Assembly: GCA_034927815.1 (NCBI GenBank)
Contig: JAYFPK010000008.1
Span: 1 to 64,000, forward strand
Direction: 5' to 3'
From: Limiplasma sp034927815
GTDB lineage: Bacteria; Bacillota; Clostridia; Christensenellales; Aristaeellaceae
DNA length: 64,000 bases
The translations under genes were made by a program, and so were the position numbers. Positions 15,248-23,082 of the stretch are shown in pieces. Within the stretch, counting starts at the first letter, position 1, and the number at the start of each line of letters is the position of its first letter. The notes beneath the pieces were generated by a model that was not told the origin of the DNA, ran no database searches, and was given only the letters and a program-made list of their open reading frames with translations.

Positions 15248-16705
15248 ATGATCCGCACCCGGTTTGCCCCCAGCCCCACCGGCTACCTTCACCTGGGCGG
15301 CCTGCGCACGGCCCTGTATACCTATCTCTTCGCCAAGCAAAACGGCGGCGCTTTCATCCTCCGGGTGGAGGATACCGACCAGGAGCGGGAGGTGCCCGGC
15401 GCGGTGGAGCTGATCTACCAAAGCCTGCGCCAGGCCGGGCTGGCCTACGACGAAGGCCCGGATGTGGGCGGGCCCTTTGGCCCCTACATCCAGAGCCAGC
15501 GCAAGGCCACCTATTTGCCCTACGCCATCAAGCTGGTCCAAAGCGGCGCGGCCTACCCCTGCTTTTGCACCAAGGAGGACCTATCCCAGCGCCGGGCCGA
15601 GGCCGAGGCCCAAAACCCCGGCCAATGGAAGTATGACAAGCATTGCCTGTGCATCCGCAGGGAAGAGGCTTTGGAGCGGATGCAAAGCGGGGAGCCCTGC
15701 GTGATCCGGCAGAACGTGCCCACCACGGGCAGCGCCGGTTTTGACGACCTGCTGTACGGCCATGTGGAAACCCCTTGCGATACGCTGGACGACAACGTCC
15801 TCATCAAGGCGGACGGCCTGCCCACCTACAACTTCGCCAACGTGGTGGACGACCATCTCATGAACATCACCCACGTGATGCGGGGCACGGAGTACCTCAG
15901 CTCCACCCCCAAGTACAACCTGCTCTATGAGGCCCTGGGCTGGACGCCCCCGGTGTACATCCACCTGCCCCCGGTGATGAAGGACGCCAGCCGCAAGCTC
16001 TCCAAGCGCTACGGCGATCCCAGCTTTGAGGACCTGCTCTCCCAGGGGTATGTGAAGGAGGCCATCATCAACTTCATCGCGCTGCTGGGCTGGAGCCCAG
16101 GGGACGAGCGGGAGTTCTTCACTCTCCCGGAGCTGGTGCGGGCCTTTGACATCAAGGGGCTTTCCAAGGCCCCGGCCATCTTCAACACCGAAAAGCTGGT
16201 GTGGTTCAACCACGAGTACATCAGCCGCATGCCCTTTGAGGACTACCTGGCTATGGCCACCCCCTGGTTTGACAAGGTCCTGGCGGGAAAGGGCGTGGAC
16301 TACCGCCGCCTGGCGGAGCTGATGCACACCCGCACCGAGGTCTTTGACCGGGTGCCGGACCAGGTGCGCTTTTTGGCCCAGCTGCCGGAGTATGACATCG
16401 AGATATACTCCCACAAGAAGATGAAGACCGATCCGGCCCTTTCCCTGCGGGTGCTGGAAGCGGCCCGGCCCGTTTTGGAGGCGCTCCCCTCCTTTGGGGA
16501 GGAAGCCCTGAAGGAGGCCCTCATGGCCCTGGCGGAAAAAGAGGGGCTGAAAACCGGCCAGATGATGTGGCCGGTGCGAATCGCCCTCTCGGGCCTTGCC
16601 AGCACCCCCGGCGGAGCCACGGAAATCGCCTGCCTGCTGGGGAAGGCGGAAAGCCTGCGCCGGATCGATACCGGGCTGGACAAGCTGCGGCAAGCCGCCG
16701 GATAA
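15248..16705 (+). CDS. gltX: Glutamyl-tRNA synthetase
   Basis: A 485-residue class I synthetase attaching Glu to tRNA-Glu. The start has GAAGGAGG upstream. The HIGH-type motif is APSPTGYLHLGGLRTA (8-23) and the KMSKS counterpart is KLSKR near residue 247. Cys residues in CFCTKED and KHCLCI mark the zinc-binding stem-contact region. The C-terminal helical domain reads anticodon bases. Because glnS is adjacent, this enzyme may be of the discriminating kind, but that cannot be decided by eye. Second gene of the synthetase cluster. Confidence 0.96.
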   Translation: MIRTRFAPSPTGYLHLGGLRTALYTYLFAKQNGGAFILRVEDTDQEREVPGAVELIYQSLRQAGLAYDEGPDVGGPFGPYIQSQRKATYLPYAIKLVQSGAAYPCFCTKEDLSQRRAEAEAQNPGQWKYDKHCLCIRREEALERMQSGEPCVIRQNVPTTGSAGFDDLLYGHVETPCDTLDDNVLIKADGLPTYNFANVVDDHLMNITHVMRGTEYLSSTPKYNLLYEALGWTPPVYIHLPPVMKDASRKLSKRYGDPSFEDLLSQGYVKEAIINFIALLGWSPGDEREFFTLPELVRAFDIKGLSKAPAIFNTEKLVWFNHEYISRMPFEDYLAMATPWFDKVLAGKGVDYRRLAELMHTRTEVFDRVPDQVRFLAQLPEYDIEIYSHKKMKTDPALSLRVLEAARPVLEALPSFGEEALKEALMALAEKEGLKTGQMMWPVRIALSGLASTPGGATEIACLLGKAESLRRIDTGLDKLRQAAG

Positions 16706-16749
16706 CGGCCCTCTCCCCAATGAATCCCTGTCCTGAAAGGAGCCCCGTC

Positions 16750-19170
16750 ATGGACGAGCAACGCATGTACAAGCCTGAGGTCATCGAGCCCAAGTGGCAG
16801 AAGAAGTGGGAGGAAAGCGGCATTTTCAAGGCCCAATTCCCCAGCTCCAAGCCCAAGTATTATTGCCTGATCGAGTTCCCCTACCCCAGCGGCAACGGCC
16901 TGCACGTGGGCCATCCCCGCAGCAATACCGCCCTGGACATCATCGCCCGCAAGCGCCGCATGGAGGGCTACAACGTCCTCTACCCCATCGGGTACGACGC
17001 CTTCGGCCTGCCTACGGAGAATTACGCCATCAAGAACAAGGTCCACCCGGCGGCGGTGACCAAGGCCAACATCGACCACTTCCGCAGCCAGTTGAAGCGC
17101 CTGGGGTTCAGCTTTGATTACAGCCGGGAGGTGGACACCACCGACCCCGCCTATTACAAGTGGACGCAATGGATTTTCCTCCAGCTGCTTAAAAGCGGCC
17201 TGGCCTACAAGGCCGAGATGCCCATCAACTGGTGCGTAAGCTGCAAGTGCGGCCTGGCCAACGAAGAGGTGGTGGGCGGCGTTTGCGAGCGCTGCGGCGG
17301 CGAGGTGGTGCGCAAGGTGAAGAGGCAGTGGATGCTGCGCATCACAGACTACGCCCAAAAGCTCCTGGACGGCCTGGACCATGTGGACTTCATCGAAAAG
17401 GTGAAAACCCAGCAGCGCAACTGGATCGGCAGAAGCGAGGGCGCGGAGGTGGACTTCTCCATCGCGGGAACCGGGGAAAAGCTCCGGGTCTACACCACCC
17501 GGCCCGACACCCTCTTTGGGGCCACCTACATGGTCATCAGCCCCGAGCATCCCCTGATTGAGGCCTACAAGGACCGCCTGGGCAACTATGAGGCCGTGGC
17601 CGCCTACCGATCCACAGCCGCCAAGAAAAGCGATTTTGAACGTACCGAGCTGGCCAAGGACAAGACCGGCGTGGAGCTGGAGGGTCTGCGGGCGGTGAAC
17701 CCCGTCACCGGCAAGGAAATCCCCGTCTGGGTCAGCGATTATGTGCTCATGAGCTACGGCACCGGGGCCATCATGGCCGTGCCCGGCCACGACAGCCGGG
17801 ACTGGGAGTTCGCCAAAAAGTTCGGCTTGCCCATCCTGGAGGTGGTCAGGGGCGGGGACGTCACCCAGGCCGCCTATGAGGACATCGCCCAGGGCACCTT
17901 GGTCAACAGCGGTTTCCTGGACGGCCTCCCCGTGCCCGAGGCCAAGAAGAAGATTATCGATTGGCTGACGGAAAAGGCCCTGGGCATTGTAAAGGTCAAC
18001 TTCAAGCTCCGGGACTGGGTGTTCAGCCGCCAGCGCTACTGGGGCGAGCCCATTCCCGTCGTCAACTGCCCCCACTGCGGCGCGGTGCCCGTGCCCCAGG
18101 ACCAGCTTCCCGTGCTGTTGCCCCAGGTGGACAACTACGAGCCCACGGACGACGGGGAAAGCCCCCTCTCCGCCATGGCGGACTGGGTGAACGTGCCCTG
18201 TCCCCAGTGCGGCGGCCCCGCCAAGCGGGAAACCGATACCATGCCCCAATGGGCGGGGAGCAGCTGGTACTTCCTGCGCTACTGCGACCCCCACAATGAC
18301 CAGGCCTTCGCCAGCCCCGAGGCCCTGTCCTACTTCATGCCTGTGGACTGGTACAACGGCGGCATGGAGCACACCACCTTGCACCTTCTCTACAGCCGCT
18401 TCTGGCATCAGGTGCTCCACGACCTGGGCTTTGTGGCCGCCCCCGAGCCCTACCAAAAGCGCACCAGCCACGGCATGATTTTGGGGGAGAACAACGAGAA
18501 GATGTCCAAATCCCGGGGCAATGTCATCAACCCCGACGACATCGTGTCCGAGCTGGGGGCCGACGCCTTCCGGCTCTACGAGATGTTCATGGGCGCTTTT
18601 GACCAGGCCATTCCCTGGAGCACCAACGGAGCCCGGGGCTGCCGCCGCTTTTTGGACCGGGTCTGGCGCTTACAGGACATGATCCAGCCCGGCAAGAGCT
18701 TCCGCAAGGACTTCACCCCCCTGATGCACGAAACCATCAAAAAGGTGGGGGACGACTACGAGGCCATGAAGTACAACACGGCCATTGCCGCCATGATGAC
18801 CTTGGTGAACGAGTTCTACGCGGCGGGCGGAGCCACCCGGGACGAGCTGCGCGCCTTGCTTTTGCTCCTTTGCCCCGTAGCGCCCCACCTCTGCGAGGAA
18901 ATGTGGGAGTTGCTGGGCTTTGGCGGCGTGCTGGCCCTGACCCCCTGGCCCGCCTATGACGAGGCCGCCATGAAGCGCAGCGAGGTGGAGATCGCCGTCC
19001 AGATCAACGGCAAGGTTCGCGGCCACCTGATGGTTTCCCCGGACCTCACCCCCCAGCAGGCCGCCAAGGAGCTGCCGGAGTTGCCCCGGGTGCGGGAGCT
19101 CACCGGAGGCAAGGACATCGTGAAGGTCATCTTCGTCCCCGGCCGGCTCTGCAACCTGATTGTGAAATAG
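16750..19170 (+). CDS. leuS: Leucyl-tRNA synthetase
   Basis: An 806-residue class I synthetase. Start 16750 follows AAAGGAG; a longer in-frame extension overlapping gltX is rejected. The HIGH-type motif is HVGH (52-55). The zinc ribbon CVSCKCG ... CERCGG follows. The editing (CP1) domain includes TTRPDTLFGATY and YGTGAIMAVPGHDSRDWEFA, for hydrolysing misacylated tRNA-Leu. KMSKS begins at Lys584. The C-terminal anticodon and tRNA-binding domains are complete (VQINGKVRG). Slightly shorter than E. coli LeuRS (860) but normal for Firmicutes. Confidence 0.97.
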   Translation: MDEQRMYKPEVIEPKWQKKWEESGIFKAQFPSSKPKYYCLIEFPYPSGNGLHVGHPRSNTALDIIARKRRMEGYNVLYPIGYDAFGLPTENYAIKNKVHPAAVTKANIDHFRSQLKRLGFSFDYSREVDTTDPAYYKWTQWIFLQLLKSGLAYKAEMPINWCVSCKCGLANEEVVGGVCERCGGEVVRKVKRQWMLRITDYAQKLLDGLDHVDFIEKVKTQQRNWIGRSEGAEVDFSIAGTGEKLRVYTTRPDTLFGATYMVISPEHPLIEAYKDRLGNYEAVAAYRSTAAKKSDFERTELAKDKTGVELEGLRAVNPVTGKEIPVWVSDYVLMSYGTGAIMAVPGHDSRDWEFAKKFGLPILEVVRGGDVTQAAYEDIAQGTLVNSGFLDGLPVPEAKKKIIDWLTEKALGIVKVNFKLRDWVFSRQRYWGEPIPVVNCPHCGAVPVPQDQLPVLLPQVDNYEPTDDGESPLSAMADWVNVPCPQCGGPAKRETDTMPQWAGSSWYFLRYCDPHNDQAFASPEALSYFMPVDWYNGGMEHTTLHLLYSRFWHQVLHDLGFVAAPEPYQKRTSHGMILGENNEKMSKSRGNVINPDDIVSELGADAFRLYEMFMGAFDQAIPWSTNGARGCRRFLDRVWRLQDMIQPGKSFRKDFTPLMHETIKKVGDDYEAMKYNTAIAAMMTLVNEFYAAGGATRDELRALLLLLCPVAPHLCEEMWELLGFGGVLALTPWPAYDEAAMKRSEVEIAVQINGKVRGHLMVSPDLTPQQAAKELPELPRVRELTGGKDIVKVIFVPGRLCNLIVK

Positions 19171-19216
19171 GGAAAGCGCCGGGGCTTTGCCCCGGGCCCT
19201 TAACAATCCCACACAT

Positions 19217-19241
19217 GGCGGCTGGGCTTGACCCAGCCGCC
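19217..19241 (+). repeat. Hairpin between leuS and the YbaK gene
   Basis: GGCGGCTGGG-CTTGA-CCCAGCCGCC is a perfect 10-bp stem. A smaller CCGGGGC-TTT-GCCCCGG hairpin lies at about 19179-19195. Neither has a T-tract, so they may be mRNA processing or attenuation hairpins rather than full terminators. Confidence 0.5.
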
Positions 19242-19267
19242 AGCCCTATGCATAGGAGAAACGCCGC

Positions 19268-19738
19268 ATGTCTGTTGAAAGAGTCAAGCAATCTCTGCAA
19301 CCCTTTGGCCTGGAGGAACGGGTGCTCACCTTTTCCGCCTCCAGCGCCACCGTGGAGGAGGCCGCCCTGGCCGTGGGCTGCCAGCCCCAGCGCATTGCCA
19401 AAACCCTGTCCTTTTTGGTGGAGGGGGCCCCTTTGCTCATCGTCATGGCCGGGGATGGAAAGATCGACAACGCCAAGTTCAAAGCCCGCTTTCATCAAAA
19501 GGCCGCCATGATCCCCCCGGACCAGGTACAGGCCCTGGTGGGCTATGCCGTGGGGGGCGTGTGCCCCTTTGCCGTGGCCCCCGGCGTTGCCGTCTACCTG
19601 GACGAATCCCTGCGCCGCTTTGAAACCGTCTACCCCGCCGCCGGGGATGCCCGCAGCGCCGTGAAACTCTCCCCGGAGGAGCTGGAGAAGGCCAGCCAGG
19701 CCGCCGGGTGGGTGGACGTGGGCAAGGGCTGGCAATAG
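19268..19738 (+). CDS. YbaK/EbsC-family aminoacyl-tRNA deacylase
   Basis: A 156-residue single-domain member of the YbaK/ProX editing superfamily, which hydrolyses misacylated tRNAs such as Cys- or Ala-tRNA-Pro in trans. Typical features are the conserved Lys in IAKTLSFLV and the substrate-pocket loop YAVGGVCPFAV (GGxxPF is the family hallmark). TAGGAG precedes the start. It directly follows the synthetase genes, consistent with a translation-fidelity cluster. The specific mischarged tRNA is unknown. Confidence 0.9.
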   Translation: MSVERVKQSLQPFGLEERVLTFSASSATVEEAALAVGCQPQRIAKTLSFLVEGAPLLIVMAGDGKIDNAKFKARFHQKAAMIPPDQVQALVGYAVGGVCPFAVAPGVAVYLDESLRRFETVYPAAGDARSAVKLSPEELEKASQAAGWVDVGKGWQ

Positions 19739-19917
19739 GAAGGAACGCCCCCTGGGCGGTTCCAACCCCCGCCCCGGCTCCTTGAAAGGTCCGGCCTCAT
19801 TGTTCATCGCAAGCCTTGCCCTTTGGCATACGCTGCGCACAGCGCTTTTTCCGGCAGCCTGTGGGTGTCGAAAGCGCAGGCCTGTTCCCTTGCGCCTCCA
19901 TTCCATCCTCATGGATA

Positions 19918-19964
19918 TTTGGCCTAGCCAAACACATCATTTTCTCTGTCTCCTATCATAGGAG
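19918..19964 (+). promoter_or_regulatory. Two palindromes upstream of the XRE regulator
   Basis: TTTGGC-CTA-GCCAAA (19918-19932) and CTCCTAT-C-ATAGGAG (19950-19964) lie 47-61 and 15-29 bases before the start codon at 19979. They are candidate autoregulatory operators. The second could also fold in the mRNA next to the ribosome binding site. Confidence 0.5.
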
Positions 19965-19978
19965 CAGAGGGTGATGAC

Positions 19979-20224
19979 ATGAAAAAGCGCAAGCTGCCCC
20001 TTGGCGGCAAAAATCTGGTGGGGGCCCGCGTAACACAGGCGCGCCTCCTTTTGGGCATGAAGCAGGGGGAGCTTTTGACAAAATTGCAGACCTCTGGGGT
20101 GAACCTCAGCACTCCGGCCCTTTCCCTGTTGGAAGGCCAGAAGCGCCCCGTATCGGACATAGAGCTCAACGCCCTGGCGGATATTTTAGGCGTTTCCGTG
20201 GATTGGCTGATGGGAAGAAAGTAA
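19979..20224 (+). CDS. XRE-family HTH regulator
   Basis: An 81-residue protein that is almost entirely a Cro/CI-type helix-turn-helix: VTQARLLLGMKQGELLTKL, then TPALSLLEGQKRPVSD, then LADILGVSVDWLMG. It has no effector domain, so it probably dimerises on short palindromes. AGAGGGTGAT precedes the ATG. The gene is alone, with a terminator directly after and candidate operators directly before. Targets other than itself are unknown. Confidence 0.88.
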   Translation: MKKRKLPLGGKNLVGARVTQARLLLGMKQGELLTKLQTSGVNLSTPALSLLEGQKRPVSDIELNALADILGVSVDWLMGRK

Positions 20225-20274
20225 AGGCGGGGCTGCGCAACGGCAAACCCCGCAAGGAAATGTTCGTCATGGAG

Positions 20275-20299
20275 GGGGTGCGGCAGCGCGCCCCTTTTT
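20275..20299 (+). terminator. Terminator after the XRE gene
   Basis: GGGGTGCG ... CGCGCCCC (20275-20294) followed by TTTTT (20295-20299) is a typical intrinsic terminator between convergent genes. Confidence 0.75.
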
Positions 20300-20315
20300 G
20301 TCCGCGATTCGGTCC

Positions 20316-21611
20316 TTACTTGTTTCCCCGCACCTTGAAGGGCTTTTTCTTGCCAGTGGGCAAGGTCAGCTCCCCGTCGGGCTTGGGCATCCCGGCCTTG
20401 GGCCCGTCGGGCTTGGGCGTAGCGGGCTGGGCGGAATATCCCGTCCCCTGCGCCAAAACCGGCTTCGTGCCGCCTCCAGACCGTCCTGCGGCCCAGGCCG
20501 CCTCCGCTTTTTCCGCCGCCGTGCGGTCCGCGTCCAGCACCGCCCTCACCAGGCTCAGCAGCACAGGTCCTCCCAGCAGGCCCAGCGCCCCCATCATCCG
20601 GTAGCCCGCATACATGGCGATCATGGTGGCCAGGGGGTACAGGCCCAGGTTTCTGCCCACGATGCGGGGCTCAAAAATCTGCCGGATCGCAATGACGCCC
20701 ACATAGGCGCAGGCCATGAAGACCCCGGTAAAAATATCCCCTGTGATGAATCCGAAAATGCTCAAAGGAATCAGGAACAGCCCGGCCCCTATCACCGGCA
20801 GCGCGTCCGCCACGCCGATCAGAAGGCCCATCAGCAAGCCGTAGCGCACCCGGAAGACCAGAAAGGAGCCCGTCAGGAACAAAATCAGGATCAGGGACAC
20901 GCTCAGCTGGCTCTTGATCTGTCCGAAAAGGGAATGGAACAGGTTTGTTTTGATTAAAATCCCGTGGGTGCGCACGTCCTGGGGGAAGGTGCGGCGAAAA
21001 AAGGCGGCGATGCGCTCCTTGTCCGCAGTGAGGTAATAGGTGCCCATGATGGTCAGCACCACGGAGAGCACCACGTCCACAATGGACATGGCCGAACGCC
21101 AGGCTCCCACCGTCACCCAGGAGGTCAGCGTGCTGGCCCATCCGGAGGCCGTTTTGCCGATGGAGGCGATCAGGTCATTGAGCGTGCCTTGAAGATAGTC
21201 CGGCAGCACATTTTGATATTCCCGGTACAGGTTTTGGATCCAGGGAATGGCCGTGCCGTTGATCCACCGGAGGAATTCGGGCACCGAATCCTTCAGGGAC
21301 AGGATTTCCCGCCACAGGCGGTTTACCGTGATGATCAGCAGCACCGTCAGGAGGCCAAAAAGCAGCAATATCCCAATCAGGGTGGCGATGTTGCGGGCGA
21401 TTTTCCCCTTTTGCAGCCATCCGGACACCAGCCGTACGAAGGGTTCCAGAAGCAAGGAAAACAGCCCGGCCACCACAAAGGGCCAGAAGTAGGGAAGCAA
21501 CATCACCAACAGCCATGCGGACAACAAGGTAATGCCAATCAGCAGGCATTTGCGTGGAATTCCATTCATCCGTTGGTTCCAGTCCGCCATTTTCGCAAGG
21601 AATATTTGCAT
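20316..21611 (-). CDS. AI-2E family (PerM/YtvI-like) membrane protein
   Basis: A 431-residue multi-pass protein. Start 21611 follows AGGGAGG. It has the family layout: two N-terminal membrane helices (about 18-58), a third at about 75-100, a soluble segment, then several helices including a long Gly-rich membrane block (about 240-345) with GLLIGVADALPVIGAGLFLIP. YtvI-type members are sporulation membrane proteins; other family members export autoinducer-2 or ions. A charged Pro/Lys tail (residues 380-431) contains two PKPDG-like repeats, an unusual cytoplasmic extension. Monocistronic with its own promoter. Confidence 0.87.
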   Translation of the reverse strand: MQIFLAKMADWNQRMNGIPRKCLLIGITLLSAWLLVMLLPYFWPFVVAGLFSLLLEPFVRLVSGWLQKGKIARNIATLIGILLLFGLLTVLLIITVNRLWREILSLKDSVPEFLRWINGTAIPWIQNLYREYQNVLPDYLQGTLNDLIASIGKTASGWASTLTSWVTVGAWRSAMSIVDVVLSVVLTIMGTYYLTADKERIAAFFRRTFPQDVRTHGILIKTNLFHSLFGQIKSQLSVSLILILFLTGSFLVFRVRYGLLMGLLIGVADALPVIGAGLFLIPLSIFGFITGDIFTGVFMACAYVGVIAIRQIFEPRIVGRNLGLYPLATMIAMYAGYRMMGALGLLGGPVLLSLVRAVLDADRTAAEKAEAAWAAGRSGGGTKPVLAQGTGYSAQPATPKPDGPKAGMPKPDGELTLPTGKKKPFKVRGNK

Positions 21612-21667
21612 GCACGGCCTCCCTTCAAGCGCGCCCCGGCCCCGAGGCACCCTGGGCGCATACGTTA

Positions 21668-21696
21668 ATTTTAACGGATTTCCAGCCTATTGGCAA
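21668..21696 (-). promoter_or_regulatory. Promoter of the AI-2E family gene
   Basis: Minus strand: TTGCCA (21696-21691), 17-bp spacer, TAAAAT (21673-21668), about 57 bases before the start. Confidence 0.6.
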
Positions 21697-21803
21697 GGGG
21701 AAACCATCGGAAGCGCAGCCTTTTCCCATTCTATCCCCCAATGATTCCTATTCCGGGGCAAAGGCTGTCATGCGCCGCCGGATGCGATCCCGCCCGGCCC
21801 ATG

Positions 21804-21840
21804 AAAAAGCGGCGCGAACCCTTTTCATAGGTTCTGCGCC
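21804..21840 (-). terminator. Terminator after the spore lipoprotein gene
   Basis: Minus strand: GGCGCAGAACC pairs with GGTTCGCGCC across a short loop (21840-21811), followed by GC and TTTTT (21808-21804). Confidence 0.75.
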
Positions 21841-21888
21841 GTTTTGCGGTTTGCTCTTGGCCTTGAGTCTTGCCGTATCTTGCCGAAA

Positions 21889-22464
21889 TCAAGCTCCTGT
21901 GGTGGTCTGGGGCTGCGCCGTGGTGGTGGTATTGGGAGTTCCCCCTGCGATCTGGCTGCTGAGCTCAATCACCCGGGTCTGCAATTCCGCGAAGGTGATC
22001 TCGTTTTTCTGGACCTGCTCCCAGAGCTTCTGGATCTCCTGTACCATCGTCTTGTCGTCGGTCACATGGGTCACGGTCACGCTCTTGTCCGCCATCTCTA
22101 CCCGCTGCTCAACCATCTGCTTGATCCTGTCGGTTAAGCCGCCTTGGTACTGGGTATCATACTGAATGCCCACCAGGGCAATGTTGCCCGCCACCACTAC
22201 GTCCGCGTTGCTCAGCTCGGAGAGCTTTTCTACTTCCTTTTTGACCACCGCGCTCACCCGCTGCACATCCTCCAGCGTCGTCACCCCTGCCTGAACGGTA
22301 GGGGTGACGGTGGCTGTGGGCATCGCGGTGACCATCGGCGTTGTCGTCATCATCGGGCTGACGCTGGGGCTGGGGCTGGGCAGCGTATCCGCGTTACTGG
22401 TGCAACCACTCAGAACCGCTACGCCCAGCACCAAGAGAACCAAGAGAATCCATCTTTTTTTCAA
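21889..22464 (-). CDS. YhcN/YlaJ-type sporulation lipoprotein
   Basis: A 191-residue lipoprotein. The start is taken as TTG at 22464 because GAGGAGG lies nine bases upstream and the protein then opens with a clean signal peptide (KKRWILLVLLVLGVAVLSGC, lipobox LSGC). An ATG at 22497 would lie upstream of that ribosome binding site. After a Ser/Thr/Pro linker, residues about 65-160 match the YhcN/YlaJ spore family (VQRVSAVVKKEVEKLSELSNADVVV, then VTHVTDDKTMVQEI). Family members sit in the spore inner membrane or cortex region. A Thr/Gln-rich tail ends the protein. Confidence 0.8.
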   Translation of the reverse strand: MKKRWILLVLLVLGVAVLSGCTSNADTLPSPSPSVSPMMTTTPMVTAMPTATVTPTVQAGVTTLEDVQRVSAVVKKEVEKLSELSNADVVVAGNIALVGIQYDTQYQGGLTDRIKQMVEQRVEMADKSVTVTHVTDDKTMVQEIQKLWEQVQKNEITFAELQTRVIELSSQIAGGTPNTTTTAQPQTTTGA

Positions 22465-22587
22465 TGCAGTTCGCCTCCTCGCGGCTATTGTGTGCAAAAG
22501 CCGCCGGGCATATCAGCGACAATCATTGGATTCCCTTCAACAAAGTGGCATCGGCGCAAAATGCTTACATGACAGGCAATTGCCGCC

Positions 22588-22616
22588 TTGACGCCATCCC
22601 GCGGATTCAGTATAAT
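22588..22616 (+). promoter_or_regulatory. Sigma-A promoter upstream of the small exported protein and secDF
   Basis: TTGACG (22588-22593), 17-bp spacer, TATAAT (22611-22616). It could drive the small gene at 22679 and secD-secF, since no terminator lies between. Confidence 0.7.
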
Positions 22617-22678
22617 GTCGGCATGCGCCCATCGTGAGGATTTTTGTCCCCATGCGCGGTGGAAAGGAAGGGACGGCC

Positions 22679-23026
22679 ATGCAGAACCGCTTTGCGAAAG
22701 TTTTGCTTTGCGTTGGCTTGTTTTTGCTGTCCTTGCTTTTCCTCAGCGCCTTGGTGGAAGGGCCTCCTGATTCGGCCCCCCCTGAGCCCAGGGCCTTTGT
22801 GGAAAATACGGCCCTATGGCCGAATAGCCTGGGCCTCCAGGACCTGCTGGGCTTCTCCCACTGGCCTCAACGGATCCAGGGGAGCTTTGCCGCTCCGCAA
22901 GAGCCCCTGGGCTTCCAGGCCCCCCGCCTTCTCCCCTGCCGGGACGCCAATGGAAGGGTGCTGCGGGGCGCGGGCTACCTGGAGTGCGCCTTTGTCCTTT
23001 TTCATCCTGAAACCGCCGCGGGATAG
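22679..23026 (+). CDS. Small exported hypothetical protein
   Basis: A 115-residue protein. ATG 22679 is preceded by GGAAAGGAAGGG. Residues 1-25 form a hydrophobic signal or membrane anchor (VLLCVGLFLLSLLFLSALV). The rest is Pro-rich with two Cys and no known domain. Its position 56 bases before secD, behind a shared promoter, suggests co-transcription with the Sec auxiliary genes. I do not recognise a family. Confidence 0.55.
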   Translation: MQNRFAKVLLCVGLFLLSLLFLSALVEGPPDSAPPEPRAFVENTALWPNSLGLQDLLGFSHWPQRIQGSFAAPQEPLGFQAPRLLPCRDANGRVLRGAGYLECAFVLFHPETAAG

Positions 23027-23082
23027 GCCTTCGCGCCTTTTTTCCTCCCCGATGATTCAAATACGGAAGGACGGTATCAGTC

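Noticed and set aside
16300..18471. 723-codon antisense open frame under gltX and leuS
   Set aside because: High GC at third positions leaves long antisense frames open. The sense strand encodes clear synthetases and the antisense peptide has no domain.
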